NCBI GenBank assembly: GCA_000471045.1
Contig: KI301992.1
Span: forward strand, 231,287-295,286
DNA: 64,000 nt
From: an actinobacterium LLX17
GTDB lineage: Bacteria > Actinomycetota > Actinomycetes > Propionibacteriales > Nocardioidaceae
Reading direction: 5' to 3'
A program made the position numbers and the translations under genes. Position 1 is the stretch's first letter. Every line of letters starts with the position of its first letter. Under the pieces are notes generated by a model. It was given only the letters and a program-made list of their open reading frames with translations. It was not told the origin of the DNA and did not search any database. Shown in pieces: positions 36,272 to 44,886 of the stretch.

Positions 36272-36679
36272 ATGACCGTGGACCGCATCGCCATGACCGA
36301 GAAGGCCGCCGACCTGCTGCGCGAGCTCCGCACCTCCCACGGCAAGCCGCTGATGTTCCACCAGTCCGGCGGCTGCTGCGACGGCTCAGCCCCGATGTGC
36401 TTCACGCAGGGCTTCTACATCGTGGGCCCGACCGACGTGCACCTCGGCGACCTCGACATCGGTCCCGACCCGGACGTCGATCCCGCCGGCATCGTGCCGG
36501 TGCACATCTCACGCGAGCAGTTCAACTACTGGTCGCACACCCACATCACGATCGATGTCGTGCCGGGGCGCGGCGCCGGGTTCTCGATCGAGGGCCCCAC
36601 CGGCAAGCGCTTCATCATCCGCTCGCGCATCTTCACCGAGGAGGAGAACGCGCAGCTCGCGACCGAGCCGACCCGCTGA
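36272..36679 (+). CDS. DUF779 protein
   Basis: 135 aa. Matches DUF779 by 'MFHQSGGCCDGSAPMCF', with a Cys pair and a third Cys that may bind metal, and by 'EQFNYWSHTHITIDVVPGRG'. DUF779 genes habitually follow ExaC-type aldehyde dehydrogenases; the biochemical role is unknown, perhaps maturation or protection of the enzyme. ATG 36272 has AGGAG 5 nt upstream; a GTG at 36269 is too close to it. Confidence 0.9.
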   Translation: MTVDRIAMTEKAADLLRELRTSHGKPLMFHQSGGCCDGSAPMCFTQGFYIVGPTDVHLGDLDIGPDPDVDPAGIVPVHISREQFNYWSHTHITIDVVPGRGAGFSIEGPTGKRFIIRSRIFTEEENAQLATEPTR

Positions 36680-36772
36680 GGCGGCCGGAACCCAGGCAGG
36701 CATCTGGGGGCGTCCGCCGTAACCCGCTGTTACGCTGCTGCGGATCCGGTCCTGCCGTCGTACGGTCGGGAC

Positions 36773-38392
36773 ATGTCTGGGCGAACAGGTGGGCACCTCG
36801 TGGGCGATGTCGGATACAAGCTGAAGATCCTGCGTCAGATCGGGCTGCTCAAGGTGCAGCCACCGCACCGGCTCCTGAAGGCGGGCATCAAGCTCGCCAC
36901 CTGGGGCCCCGGGTTCCCGTCCGCGGTCGGCGCTGCCGCCGCGCGGTTCCCGAAGCAGGCCGCCATCATCGACGACGCCGGCGAACTGACCTGGCAGGAG
37001 CTGTCCGACGAGGTCAACCGCGCCACCGCGGGCCTCAAGCAGCACCGCATCGGGCCCGGCGACTCGGTCGCGCTGCTGTGCCGCAACCACCGCCACATGG
37101 TCGTGGCGATGGTCGCCCTCATGCAGCTGGGCGCCAAGGTGCTGCTGCTCAACACGATGGCCAGCGCCTCGCAGCTCGGTGAGCTCACCCGGCGCGAGGG
37201 CGCCTCGGGCGTCATCGTCGACCAGGAGTTCCTGGAGGTCGCCACCGAGCTCGACCGCGACCAGATCGTGGTGGCGTGGCAGGACGACGACTCCCATGGG
37301 CTGCCGACGCTGGCCGGCCTCGCCGAGGGGCAGTCCTCCTCGGGTCACAAGAAGCCGGAGAAGTCCGGCGGCATCGTCATCTTCACGTCCGGCACCACGG
37401 GGCTGCCGAAGGGCGCCAACCGCAAGGAGCCCGAGAACCTCGACCCGCTGATGGCGTTCTTCGGGGCGATCCCGTACTCGGGCAACTCCACGGTCGTGCT
37501 GGCGGCTCCGCTGTTCCACTCGTGGGGTCTGCTCAACTTCGGCTTCGGCCTGTCGACCGCGCCCACCTACGTGCTGCGGCGCAAGTTCAAGCCCGAGCAG
37601 GTGCTGGCCGACATCGACGAGTACCGCGCCGACGTCCTGGTGGTCGTGCCGCTCATGATGCAGCGGCTCGTCGACGCTGACCCCGTGGCCATCGAGAAGA
37701 CTGACGTGTCGAGCCTGAAGATCACCGCCAGCAGCGGGTCGGCCCTCGCCGGCGACCTCGCCAACCACTTCATGGACACGTTCACCGACTCGGTCTACAA
37801 CTTCTACGGCGCCACCGAGACCGGGTGGGTCTCGATCGCCGCGCCGGAGGACCTGCGGGCCGCGCCGGGCACGGCTGGCCGCGTGCCGTGGCGCACGGTC
37901 GTCAAGATCCTCGACACGGACGGCAACGAGCTCCCGCCGGGTGAGACGGGGGTCATCTACGTCGGCAACGAGATGCAGTTCGGTGGGTACACCGACGGCA
38001 ACTCCAAGGACTTCCGCGACGGCCTGATGCACTCGGGTGACCTGGGCTACTTCGACGAGGACGGCCGTCTGTTCGTCGCGGGCCGTGACGACGACATGAT
38101 CGTCTCCGGCGGTGAGAACGTCTTCCCGCGCGAGCTCGAGGACGCGTTGATCGAGCACCCGGCCATCACCGACGTCGTGGTCACCGGCATCGAGGACAAG
38201 GACTGGGGCCAGAGCCTCGCGGCCTACGTCGTCGTCAAGGACGGTGAGTCGGTCTCGCAGGACGACGTCGTGGCGCACGCCAAGAAGCACGTGGCCCGCT
38301 TCGCCGTGCCGCGCAAGGTCAAGTTCCTCGACGAGCTGCCGCGCAACCCCACCGGCAAGGTCATGAAGCGCGAGCTCCCCGAGTTCGACTAG
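36773..38392 (+). CDS. AMP-binding acyl-CoA synthetase (FadD-type)
   Basis: 539 aa adenylate-forming enzyme. P-loop 'IVIFTSGTTGLPKGANR', A5 motif 'NFYGATETGW', A7 'HSGDLGYFDEDGRLF', A8 'GRDDDMIVSGGENVFPRELED' and the C-terminal catalytic Lys in 'NPTGKVMKREL'. It activates a carboxylic acid, probably a medium or long fatty acid, to its CoA ester. The first ~40 residues ('YKLKILRQIGLLKVQPPHRLLK') are amphipathic and may bring it to the membrane. ATG 36773 follows TACGGT by 6 nt. Confidence 0.92.
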   Translation: MSGRTGGHLVGDVGYKLKILRQIGLLKVQPPHRLLKAGIKLATWGPGFPSAVGAAAARFPKQAAIIDDAGELTWQELSDEVNRATAGLKQHRIGPGDSVALLCRNHRHMVVAMVALMQLGAKVLLLNTMASASQLGELTRREGASGVIVDQEFLEVATELDRDQIVVAWQDDDSHGLPTLAGLAEGQSSSGHKKPEKSGGIVIFTSGTTGLPKGANRKEPENLDPLMAFFGAIPYSGNSTVVLAAPLFHSWGLLNFGFGLSTAPTYVLRRKFKPEQVLADIDEYRADVLVVVPLMMQRLVDADPVAIEKTDVSSLKITASSGSALAGDLANHFMDTFTDSVYNFYGATETGWVSIAAPEDLRAAPGTAGRVPWRTVVKILDTDGNELPPGETGVIYVGNEMQFGGYTDGNSKDFRDGLMHSGDLGYFDEDGRLFVAGRDDDMIVSGGENVFPRELEDALIEHPAITDVVVTGIEDKDWGQSLAAYVVVKDGESVSQDDVVAHAKKHVARFAVPRKVKFLDELPRNPTGKVMKRELPEFD

Positions 38393-38422
38393 GCAGGGGT
38401 GCCGGGCCGTGGGCGGCAAGAT
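38391..38422 (+). repeat. Dispersed repeat, copy B
   Basis: Identical to 19371-19402 in 31 of 32 positions; the shared core includes GGGGTGCCGGGCCGTGGGCG. It begins on the stop codon of the acyl-CoA synthetase gene and ends about 30 bp before the next start. Only one half of the palindrome seen in copy A is present. Confidence 0.8.
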
Positions 38423-38449
38423 TGACGCAGCCTGTGGCAGGCTGGGTCC

Positions 38450-38830
38450 GTGAAGTTCGAGTACGCACCTGATCCCGATGGACAGCCCGATCCGGGCGAG
38501 ATCGTGTGGACGTGGGTCTCCTACGAGGACGACGTCGACCAGGGCAAGGACCGGCCCGTCCTGCTGATCGCCCGCGACGGCGACCAGCTGATCGGGCTGC
38601 CGCTGTCGAGCAAGGACCACGACCTCGACCACGACGAGGAAGCCCGCCAGGGGCGGTACTGGATGGACATCGGCTCGGGTCCGTGGGACTCGCAGGGTCG
38701 CGACAGCGAGGTGCGGCTCAACCGCATCATCCGCGTCCAGCCGGGTCGCGTGCGCCGCGAGGGCGCCGTGCTCGACCGTGAGCGCTTCGACGCCGTCGTC
38801 GCGGCGGCCCGCCAGCACCTCGGCGTATGA
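38450..38830 (+). CDS. PemK/MazF-like family protein, no adjacent antitoxin
   Basis: 126 aa. 'GEIVWTWVSYEDDVDQGKDRPVLLIARDGDQLIGLPLSSKDHD' is quoted by its ends (about residues 14-55) and follows the beta-barrel pattern of PemK/MazF-like proteins found widely in actinobacteria. 'VRLNRIIRVQPGRVRREGAVLDRERF' completes the fold. Classical MazF is an mRNA interferase; here no small antitoxin gene precedes it and whether it is toxic is unknown. GTG 38450 lies 6 nt after CAGGCT. Confidence 0.8.
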   Translation: MKFEYAPDPDGQPDPGEIVWTWVSYEDDVDQGKDRPVLLIARDGDQLIGLPLSSKDHDLDHDEEARQGRYWMDIGSGPWDSQGRDSEVRLNRIIRVQPGRVRREGAVLDRERFDAVVAAARQHLGV

Positions 38831-38854
38831 GCCCGGCCGTGGGTCTCACCCGCG

Positions 38855-39928
38855 ATGGCTGAGATCGGACGGTTCGACGGCTTCCAGCGCCGGCACCCCG
38901 TGCTCGGGCTGCCGATCGGGGTCATCTACAAGTACTTCGACGACCAGGGTCCGTACCTGGCGGCGATCATCGCGTACTACGGCTTCTTCGCGATCTTCCC
39001 GATCCTGCTGATCTCGACCTCGGTGCTGGGCTTCGTGCTGCAGGACAATCCCGAGCTGCGCGACCGTCTGCTCGACACGGCGCTGAGCCAGTTCCCGATA
39101 GTCGGCGACCAGCTGGGCCGCCCGGAGGGCCTGAAGGGCAGCGCCAGCGCCATCATCATCGGCGCCGTGACAGCCATGTACGGCGCCCTGAACCTGGGGC
39201 AGGCGCTGCAGAACGCGGCCAACACGGCGTGGGCCGTCCCGCGCAACAGTCGGGCCAACCCGTTCCTGCAGCGGTTCCGCAGCCTGATCTTCCTGGCGAT
39301 CGGCGGACTGGGGGTGCTGACGATCGCCATCGCGAGCTCGGTGCTGGCCAACACCGATGCGTTCGGCTCGAGCCTGTCCGACGACATCAACCGGGTGTTC
39401 AAGGTGCTGGGCTTCGTGCTGACGGTCGTGGTCTTCATGATGATCTACCACCTCATCAGCGGGAGCCGAGCGACCTGGCGCCGGGTGCTGCCGGGGGCCT
39501 TCGTGACGGCGCTGCTGTGGCAGACGCTGCAGCTCGCCGGCCAGGCGTACGTGTCGATGGTCATCAACCGGGCCACCTCGATGAACGCGACGTTCGCCCT
39601 CGTGCTGGGGCTCATCGGCTTCATCTTCCTGGCGGCGCTGATGGTCGTGATCGGCCTGGAGGTCAACGTCGTCGTGGCCCGCCACCTGTACCCACGGGCA
39701 CTGCTGACCCCCTTCACCGACAACGTCGTGCTGACCGAGGCCGACCAGCGGGCCTACGTCAGTTACGCCAAGATGCAACGACACAAGGGCTTCCAGGCGA
39801 TCGAGGCGACGTTCACCGAGCACGGCCTGGACCTCGAGGCAGACGTCGAGCCAGAGGACGAGGCCGGGCCCGACCGATCTGCCGACGCCGACGCCGACGG
39901 CGACCGGACGTCGGGACGCACCCACTAG
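38855..39928 (+). CDS. YihY/BrkB-family membrane protein
   Basis: 357 aa, six main helices. 'YLAAIIAYYGFFAIFPILLISTSVLGFVL' and 'LPGAFVTALLWQTLQLAGQAYVSMV' are typical of the family once called RNase BN. Often annotated as an inner-membrane or flippase-like transport protein; true function unsettled. The C terminus is soluble, acidic and ends in an Asp/Ala repeat. Confidence 0.93.
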   Translation: MAEIGRFDGFQRRHPVLGLPIGVIYKYFDDQGPYLAAIIAYYGFFAIFPILLISTSVLGFVLQDNPELRDRLLDTALSQFPIVGDQLGRPEGLKGSASAIIIGAVTAMYGALNLGQALQNAANTAWAVPRNSRANPFLQRFRSLIFLAIGGLGVLTIAIASSVLANTDAFGSSLSDDINRVFKVLGFVLTVVVFMMIYHLISGSRATWRRVLPGAFVTALLWQTLQLAGQAYVSMVINRATSMNATFALVLGLIGFIFLAALMVVIGLEVNVVVARHLYPRALLTPFTDNVVLTEADQRAYVSYAKMQRHKGFQAIEATFTEHGLDLEADVEPEDEAGPDRSADADADGDRTSGRTH

Positions 39929-39972
39929 GCTGGGGCCTCGCACGTCTGCCCGTCCCACCGAGAGGAATCCGC

Positions 39973-40365
39973 ATGCCCACCGGCAAGGTGAAGTGGTTCG
40001 ACCCCGCCAAGGGATTCGGCTTCCTGTCGTCCGACGAAGGACCCGACGTCTACGTGCACGGTGACGCGCTGCCCGAGGGCGTCGAGGCGCTCAAGGCCGG
40101 CCAGCGCGTCGAGTTCGGCATCGCCCAGGGCCGCCGCGGCGACCAGGCGCTGCAGGTCAAGCTGCTCGACCAGACCGCGTCGGTCGCACGCGGCCAGGCG
40201 CAGGCGCGCCGCAAGAGTCCCGAGGACATGGCCGTCATCGTCGAGGACCTCATCCGCATGCTCGACGACCTCGGCGAGGCCTACCGTCACGGGCGTCACC
40301 CCGAGGCGCGCAAGTCCAAGCCGATCGCCGCCGTTCTCCGCGCCCTCGCCACCGAGCTGGACTAA
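39973..40365 (+). CDS. Cold-shock domain protein with C-terminal extension
   Basis: 130 aa. The N-terminal CSD has 'GKVKWFDPAKGFGFLSSD' and 'DVYVHGDAL', followed after residue ~70 by a charged helical extension ('SPEDMAVIVEDLIRMLDDLGEAYRHG') found in a subset of actinobacterial CspB-type proteins. It likely binds RNA and a partner through the tail. -10 box TAGGCT at 39927-39932 and RBS GAGAGGA give it a normal leader of about 35 nt. Confidence 0.93.
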   Translation: MPTGKVKWFDPAKGFGFLSSDEGPDVYVHGDALPEGVEALKAGQRVEFGIAQGRRGDQALQVKLLDQTASVARGQAQARRKSPEDMAVIVEDLIRMLDDLGEAYRHGRHPEARKSKPIAAVLRALATELD

Positions 40366-40405
40366 GCGCCGCCGGCGCGGGGCTGGACTAAGCGCCTCCG
40401 GCGCG
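40356..40405. repeat. Tandem duplication of the cold-shock gene 3' end, 26-bp period
   Basis: A 24-bp sequence starting GCTGGACTAAGCGCC occurs at 40356-40379, where it encodes the last residues and stop, and again at 40382-40405 with one mismatch. Each copy includes a GCGCC-GGCGC hairpin. The pattern parallels the 52-bp repeats behind the sulfur-carrier gene. Confidence 0.85.
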
Positions 40406-40462
40406 CCCTTCGTGGCTCGCTCGTTCCTCGCTCGCACCTCAGGGAGCGGAGCGCTCGATCGG

Positions 40463-41929
40463 CTAGGCCTGCGGGTCGAGGGGGGCCGGGACCGGCGTCG
40501 TGGCGCTCTGGCGTGATGCGCGCAGCCGGGTGATGACGAACGCCAGCCAGGCCAGCATGAGCCCGGCGACCAGCAGCAGTCCCGTGTCGACCGAGGTGTC
40601 GATCGTGAAGAGCCCGATGCCGATCAGGCCTCCGGTCACCCACGACAGCTGGATGAGCGTCTCGGACCGGCCGAACATCGACGTGCGCACCCGCTCGGGG
40701 ACGTCGCGCTGGATCAGGGCGTCGAGGCTCAGCTTGCCCAGCGACTGACACAGTCCCGCCGTGAGCCCGAGCAGCATCGCGCTGCCCCAGCTGAGGAACA
40801 GCGAGACCCCGACGAGCACCACGGTGTCGAGCACCAGGACGACCACCACGATCACCTCGGGGGCCCGTGACCGCGTGAGCGACGCGAGGAGCGTGCCGAT
40901 CGTGTTGCCCGCTCCCGCCGCGCCGATCACGAGCGCAAGCAGGACCGTGGCGTTGCCGTTCCAGCCCATCGACTCCGGCGGCTCTCGCAGCACGAAGGCC
41001 ATGAAGATCGTCAGGAAGCCGGTGATCAGGCGCAGACCGGAGTTGCAGCGCAGCGCGTTGACGACGCCGCGCGGGGCCAGCACGCCCTTGACGCCGTTGG
41101 CCGCGGTGAGGTCGATCTTCTCCTCGCCTTCGCTGGAGTCGACCTTGGGCGGCAGCAGGATGGCCAAGATGGTGCCGACCACGAACAGCAGGGCGGCGAA
41201 TCGCAGGGACCAGTCGGCGCCGAAGTAGGAGGCTCCCGCCGCGAAGGGAGCGGCGATGGCCCCGGCCGCCGTGCCGGTGAGGGAGATGCGCGAGTTCGCC
41301 TTGACCAGCGTCAGCTGGTCGGGCAGCAGGCGGGGGACCGCAGCGGCCCGGGTGACGCCGTAGGCCTTCGACGAGATGAGGCAGCCCAGGGCGGCGATGA
41401 AGAACAGGGCCGACTCGTCGGCCACGGCATCGGCCAGGACCCAGCAGCAGAAGGCGCGCATCGCCAGGGTGGCGCCGATGGCCCAGCGGCGGCCGCGACG
41501 GAAGCGGTCGAGGAACGGGCCGAGCAGAGGGGCCACGAAGGCGAACGGCAGCATCGTCAGCACCAGGAACAGGGCGACCTGGCCGCTGGCCTCGTCGGAC
41601 GGCACCGTGAAGAACAGGGTGCCGGCGAGCGAGACGGCGACGGCCGCGTCGCCGGCGGTGTTGAAGGCGTGCAGCTCGAGCAGCCGCGAGAGTCCGCTCT
41701 CGCCCGCCCCCGAGGAGTGCGTGAAGCGGCGGGCCCGGACGAAGGCCCACCGGCTGCTGCCGGCGATGGCTCGACCCGTGCCCCGAGCGGCGCGGACGGC
41801 GGGGTTGCCGGGCTCGTCCGGGGCGTGATCGGCCTCAGGGTGGAGATCGGGCTGGGTCGCCGTGTCGTCCCACCCGTCGGCGCCGCTGGGGGAGCGGGTG
41901 ACGTGCTCGTCGTCGTACGGCTCTCCCAT
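40463..41929 (-). CDS. MFS transporter
   Basis: 488 aa. A ~70-residue charged N-terminal extension precedes twelve predicted helices. 'LGPFLDRFRRGRRWAIG' is the loop-2 motif. 'ALIQRDVPERVRTSMFGRSETLIQLSWVTGG' is typical of the actinobacterial branch related to mycobacterial Rv0876c, which also lies near cspB and a DUF3027 gene. Substrate unknown. ATG 41929 is taken because CAGGAT lies 6 nt before it; the longer frame from 41947 would place a start inside that promoter. Confidence 0.88.
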   Translation of the reverse strand: MGEPYDDEHVTRSPSGADGWDDTATQPDLHPEADHAPDEPGNPAVRAARGTGRAIAGSSRWAFVRARRFTHSSGAGESGLSRLLELHAFNTAGDAAVAVSLAGTLFFTVPSDEASGQVALFLVLTMLPFAFVAPLLGPFLDRFRRGRRWAIGATLAMRAFCCWVLADAVADESALFFIAALGCLISSKAYGVTRAAAVPRLLPDQLTLVKANSRISLTGTAAGAIAAPFAAGASYFGADWSLRFAALLFVVGTILAILLPPKVDSSEGEEKIDLTAANGVKGVLAPRGVVNALRCNSGLRLITGFLTIFMAFVLREPPESMGWNGNATVLLALVIGAAGAGNTIGTLLASLTRSRAPEVIVVVVLVLDTVVLVGVSLFLSWGSAMLLGLTAGLCQSLGKLSLDALIQRDVPERVRTSMFGRSETLIQLSWVTGGLIGIGLFTIDTSVDTGLLLVAGLMLAWLAFVITRLRASRQSATTPVPAPLDPQA

Positions 41930-42068
41930 GGCTCCATCCTGCCGCACCCGCCCGACACACTGGGACGACGTGCCGGGACGTCCCCAGCGCGTCGCCCCTC
42001 GTCCCCTCGCTCAGGAGCAATCTCACCCGGGTCCGGTGCGGCGCCCACGGATGAGGGACAATCGACAC

Positions 42069-42809
42069 ATGTCCGTCGAGCAGCAGCTGACCTCCGCCGT
42101 CGACCTCGCGCGCACCGCCGCGGTCGAGGCCGCCGACGCCGCTGCCGTCGGCGATCACCTGCGCGCGGAGGTCGACGCCCCGGGCCTGGTCTCGCACGTG
42201 TTTGCTGCCCAGCAGCCGGGGTACCGCGGCTGGACCTGGGTCGTCAGCCTGTCCGCGGTCGAGGCGGGCGAGCCCACGGTCAACGACGTGGTGCTGCTGC
42301 CCGGCGCCGACGCGATCGTCGCACCCGCCTGGACCCCGTACCGCGAGCGCATCCGTCCGGGCGACCTCGCTCCCGGCGACGTGCTGCCTCCCGACGAGGG
42401 CGACCTCCGACTGGTCCCGGCCTGGTCGGCCGGCGACGACGACACGCTCGACCCCGAGGATCTCGAGACCGCCCGCGACCTCGCGCTCGGGCGGGAGTGG
42501 GTGCTGTCGCTCGAGGGTCGCGAGATGGCAGCCGAGCGGTGGTACGGCGGCAACCAGGGTCCCGACGCGCCCATCGCCCAGCAGGCCTCGGGCTCGTGCC
42601 GCAGCTGCGGCTTCCTCGTCGGGCTGACCGGTCACCTGGCGGAGCGCTTCGGCGTGTGTGCCAACGGCATGGCCAACGACGACGGCCGCGTCGTCGCGCT
42701 CGACCACGGGTGTGGTGCGCACTCCGGTGTCCGCTTGGCACGGTACGCCGCTCCGCGTCCCCTGCCGCAGCCGGTGTTCGACACCCTCACCAACGACGAC
42801 CTCGGCTGA
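42069..42809 (+). CDS. DUF3027 protein
   Basis: 246 aa soluble protein. A conserved-looking core 'GYRGWTWVVSLS' and 'APAWTPYRERIRPGDLAPGDVLPP' matches DUF3027, and the C-terminal part has CxxC pairs ('SCRSCGFLV') plus 'CANGMANDDGRVVALDHGCGAHS', which could bind zinc. Function unknown. ATG 42069 follows GACAAT by 6 nt. It is divergent from the MFS gene, the arrangement known from other actinobacteria. Confidence 0.88.
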   Translation: MSVEQQLTSAVDLARTAAVEAADAAAVGDHLRAEVDAPGLVSHVFAAQQPGYRGWTWVVSLSAVEAGEPTVNDVVLLPGADAIVAPAWTPYRERIRPGDLAPGDVLPPDEGDLRLVPAWSAGDDDTLDPEDLETARDLALGREWVLSLEGREMAAERWYGGNQGPDAPIAQQASGSCRSCGFLVGLTGHLAERFGVCANGMANDDGRVVALDHGCGAHSGVRLARYAAPRPLPQPVFDTLTNDDLG

Positions 42810-42872
42810 GATCCGGGTCTCATCGGCTCCGTTCCGGTTGAGCGAAGCGCTGGGTGACCATATGGTTGCAAG

Positions 42873-44405
42873 GTGCAACTGACCGAAACGCGTCCCGAGA
42901 CACCCGAGCTGTCCCACCGGGAGATCCTCGAGATCCTGTTCGGCCTGCTCGCGGCGATGTTCACGGGCCTGATCAGCTCGACGATCGTCTCGAACGCGCT
43001 GCCGACGATCGTGGCGGACCTGCAGGGCAGTCAGACCCAGTACACGTGGGTCATCACGTCCTCGCTGCTCGCCATGACGGTCAGCACGCCGTTGTGGGGC
43101 AAGTTCTCCGACCTGTTCGACAAGAAGCTGATGATCCAGGTCGCCCTGACGATCTTCGTGCTCGCCTCGGTGCTGGCCGGTCTGTCGCAGTCGATGGAGC
43201 AGCTGATCGCGCTGCGTGCCGCGCAGGGGCTCGGCATGGGTGGCATCGTCGCCACGGGCCAGGCGCTGATCGGCTCGATCATCCCGCCGCGGCAGCGCGG
43301 TCGCTACTCCGGCTACCTCGGCGCGACCATGGCGGTGGCGACCGTGGCCGGCCCCCTGCTCGGCGGCCTGATCGTCGATGCGCCGGGCATGGGCTGGCGC
43401 TGGTGCTTCTTCGTCTGCGTACCGCTGGCGGTCGTCGCGCAGCTCGTGCTGCAGCGGTACCTGCGGCTGCCGGACCGACGCCGCCGCGTGCGCATCGACT
43501 ACCTGGGTGCCGCGCTGATCGCCCTCGCCGCCTCACTGCCGCTGGTGTGGGTGACGTTCGCCGGCGACGCCTTCCCGTGGCTCTCGTGGCAGACCGCCGC
43601 GGTGGGTGTCGCGACTGTGGTGCTGGTCGGCCTCGTCATCGTGGTCGAGCGTCGGCACGAGGAGCCGGTGCTGCCGCTTGGCGTGGTCACGGAGCGCACC
43701 ACCGCACTGGCGATCCTGGGCAGTGTCTCGGTGGGCATCGCGATGTTCGGCGGCTCGGTCTTCCTGGGTCAGTACTTCCAGGTGGCCGGTGGGCACAGCC
43801 CCACGACGGCCGGACTGCTCGGCATGCCGCTGATGATCGGCTCGTTGGTCGGCACGGTCGTGTCAGGGCGGCTGATCACCCGGTTCGGACGCTGGAAGCG
43901 ATTCCTCGTCACGGGGTCGTCGCTCATGGTGCTGGGCATGGGGCTGCTGGCGACCGTCGACCACACGACGTCGGAGTGGCACACGATGGTCTTCATGACC
44001 TTCGTCGGTCTGGGCATGGGCATGCTGCTGCAGAACTACGTGCTGGCGGTGCAGAACACCGTCGACGTGACGCAGGTCGGCTCGGCCAGCGCCACCGTCG
44101 CGTTCTTCCGCTCGCTGGGCGGCGCCGTGGGCGTCTCGGTGCTCGGTGCGATCCTCGCCGCGCAGGTGAGGGACGACGTCGCCACGAACCTCGGCCGTGA
44201 GGGCATCAGCGGCGACGGGGGCGGTGGCTCGTTGCTGGACGTCAACAACTTGCCGGCACCCGTGGCCGAGATCGTGCGAGCCGCCTACGGCGACGCGACG
44301 GGCCACATCTTCGCGGTGGCGGCGGGGGTGGCCGTCATCTCGGTGGTCGCGGCGCTCTTCATCCGTGAGATCCCGCTGCGCACCACGGTCGACAAGCGGG
44401 ACTAG
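42873..44405 (+). CDS. DHA2-family MFS drug exporter (EmrB/QacA-like)
   Basis: 510 aa, 14-helix type. 'TIVSNALPTIVADLQGS' (motif D1), 'LWGKFSDLFDKKLMIQ' (motif A), 'GLGMGGIVATGQALIGSIIPPRQRGRYSGYLG' region (motif B) and 'LGATMAVATVAGPLLGGLIVD' (motif C) mark a proton-driven multidrug antiporter. GTG 42873 follows TATGGT (42861-42866) by 6 nt. Its stop overlaps that of the convergent DUF2530 gene. Confidence 0.94.
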   Translation: MQLTETRPETPELSHREILEILFGLLAAMFTGLISSTIVSNALPTIVADLQGSQTQYTWVITSSLLAMTVSTPLWGKFSDLFDKKLMIQVALTIFVLASVLAGLSQSMEQLIALRAAQGLGMGGIVATGQALIGSIIPPRQRGRYSGYLGATMAVATVAGPLLGGLIVDAPGMGWRWCFFVCVPLAVVAQLVLQRYLRLPDRRRRVRIDYLGAALIALAASLPLVWVTFAGDAFPWLSWQTAAVGVATVVLVGLVIVVERRHEEPVLPLGVVTERTTALAILGSVSVGIAMFGGSVFLGQYFQVAGGHSPTTAGLLGMPLMIGSLVGTVVSGRLITRFGRWKRFLVTGSSLMVLGMGLLATVDHTTSEWHTMVFMTFVGLGMGMLLQNYVLAVQNTVDVTQVGSASATVAFFRSLGGAVGVSVLGAILAAQVRDDVATNLGREGISGDGGGGSLLDVNNLPAPVAEIVRAAYGDATGHIFAVAAGVAVISVVAALFIREIPLRTTVDKRD

Positions 44406-44803
44406 CTGGCGACGCGGCGGCCGGGGCGCATGCGCAAGGCGTTGCGACGGCGGCGGCAGTACTCGATGCCGATGCAGCCGAGCCCGAAGCCGGCGATCGT
44501 GGCCCAGAACCACCAGGTGCGGCCCTGCTCCTCGAGCGTGCCGATGAAGGGCAGCAGCGCCACGGCGGCGACGAGCCACAGGACCGTGCCGACGGCCATG
44601 GTGCGGACGCCGTCGACGTCCATCGGCTCGACCTCGGCCACGCGGTGCGTGGTGTTGCCGATCTCGAGCTCGGTGATCTCGGGGCGGCCGAACTCGTGGC
44701 GGCGGGCCGCGCGCTCCAGGCGCTCACGCTCGCGGTGACCCAGCTTGCGTTCGACCGTGGCAGGTCCGTCCTCGTCACGGATGGCCCACTGGTCGTCGCT
44801 CAC
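44402..44803 (-). CDS. DUF2530 membrane protein
   Basis: 133 aa with two helices ('MAVGTVLWLVAAVALLPFIG' and 'WWFWATIAGFGLGCIGIEYC') preceded by a ~65-residue charged region and followed by an Arg-rich tail. It fits DUF2530, an actinobacterial family of unknown function. GTG 44803 follows TACGCT by 6 nt. The stop codons of this gene and the MFS gene share the palindrome CTAG. Confidence 0.85.
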   Translation of the reverse strand: MSDDQWAIRDEDGPATVERKLGHRERERLERAARRHEFGRPEITELEIGNTTHRVAEVEPMDVDGVRTMAVGTVLWLVAAVALLPFIGTLEEQGRTWWFWATIAGFGLGCIGIEYCRRRRNALRMRPGRRVAS

Positions 44804-44886
44804 TCATCCAGCGTACCGGCCACCGTCAGGCCCGGCGTGCGGTCCGGGAGGGGATCCACCCCACACGCCTGTCATGCTGGGCGGCG

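Noticed and set aside
36509..38818. A 769-codon minus-strand open frame
   Set aside because: It runs antisense to the acyl-CoA synthetase and MazF-like genes and has no recognisable sequence; long antisense frames are expected at this GC content.
38450..38830. Complete toxin-antitoxin pair
   Set aside because: No small antitoxin frame lies on either side; upstream is the dispersed repeat and downstream the BrkB gene.
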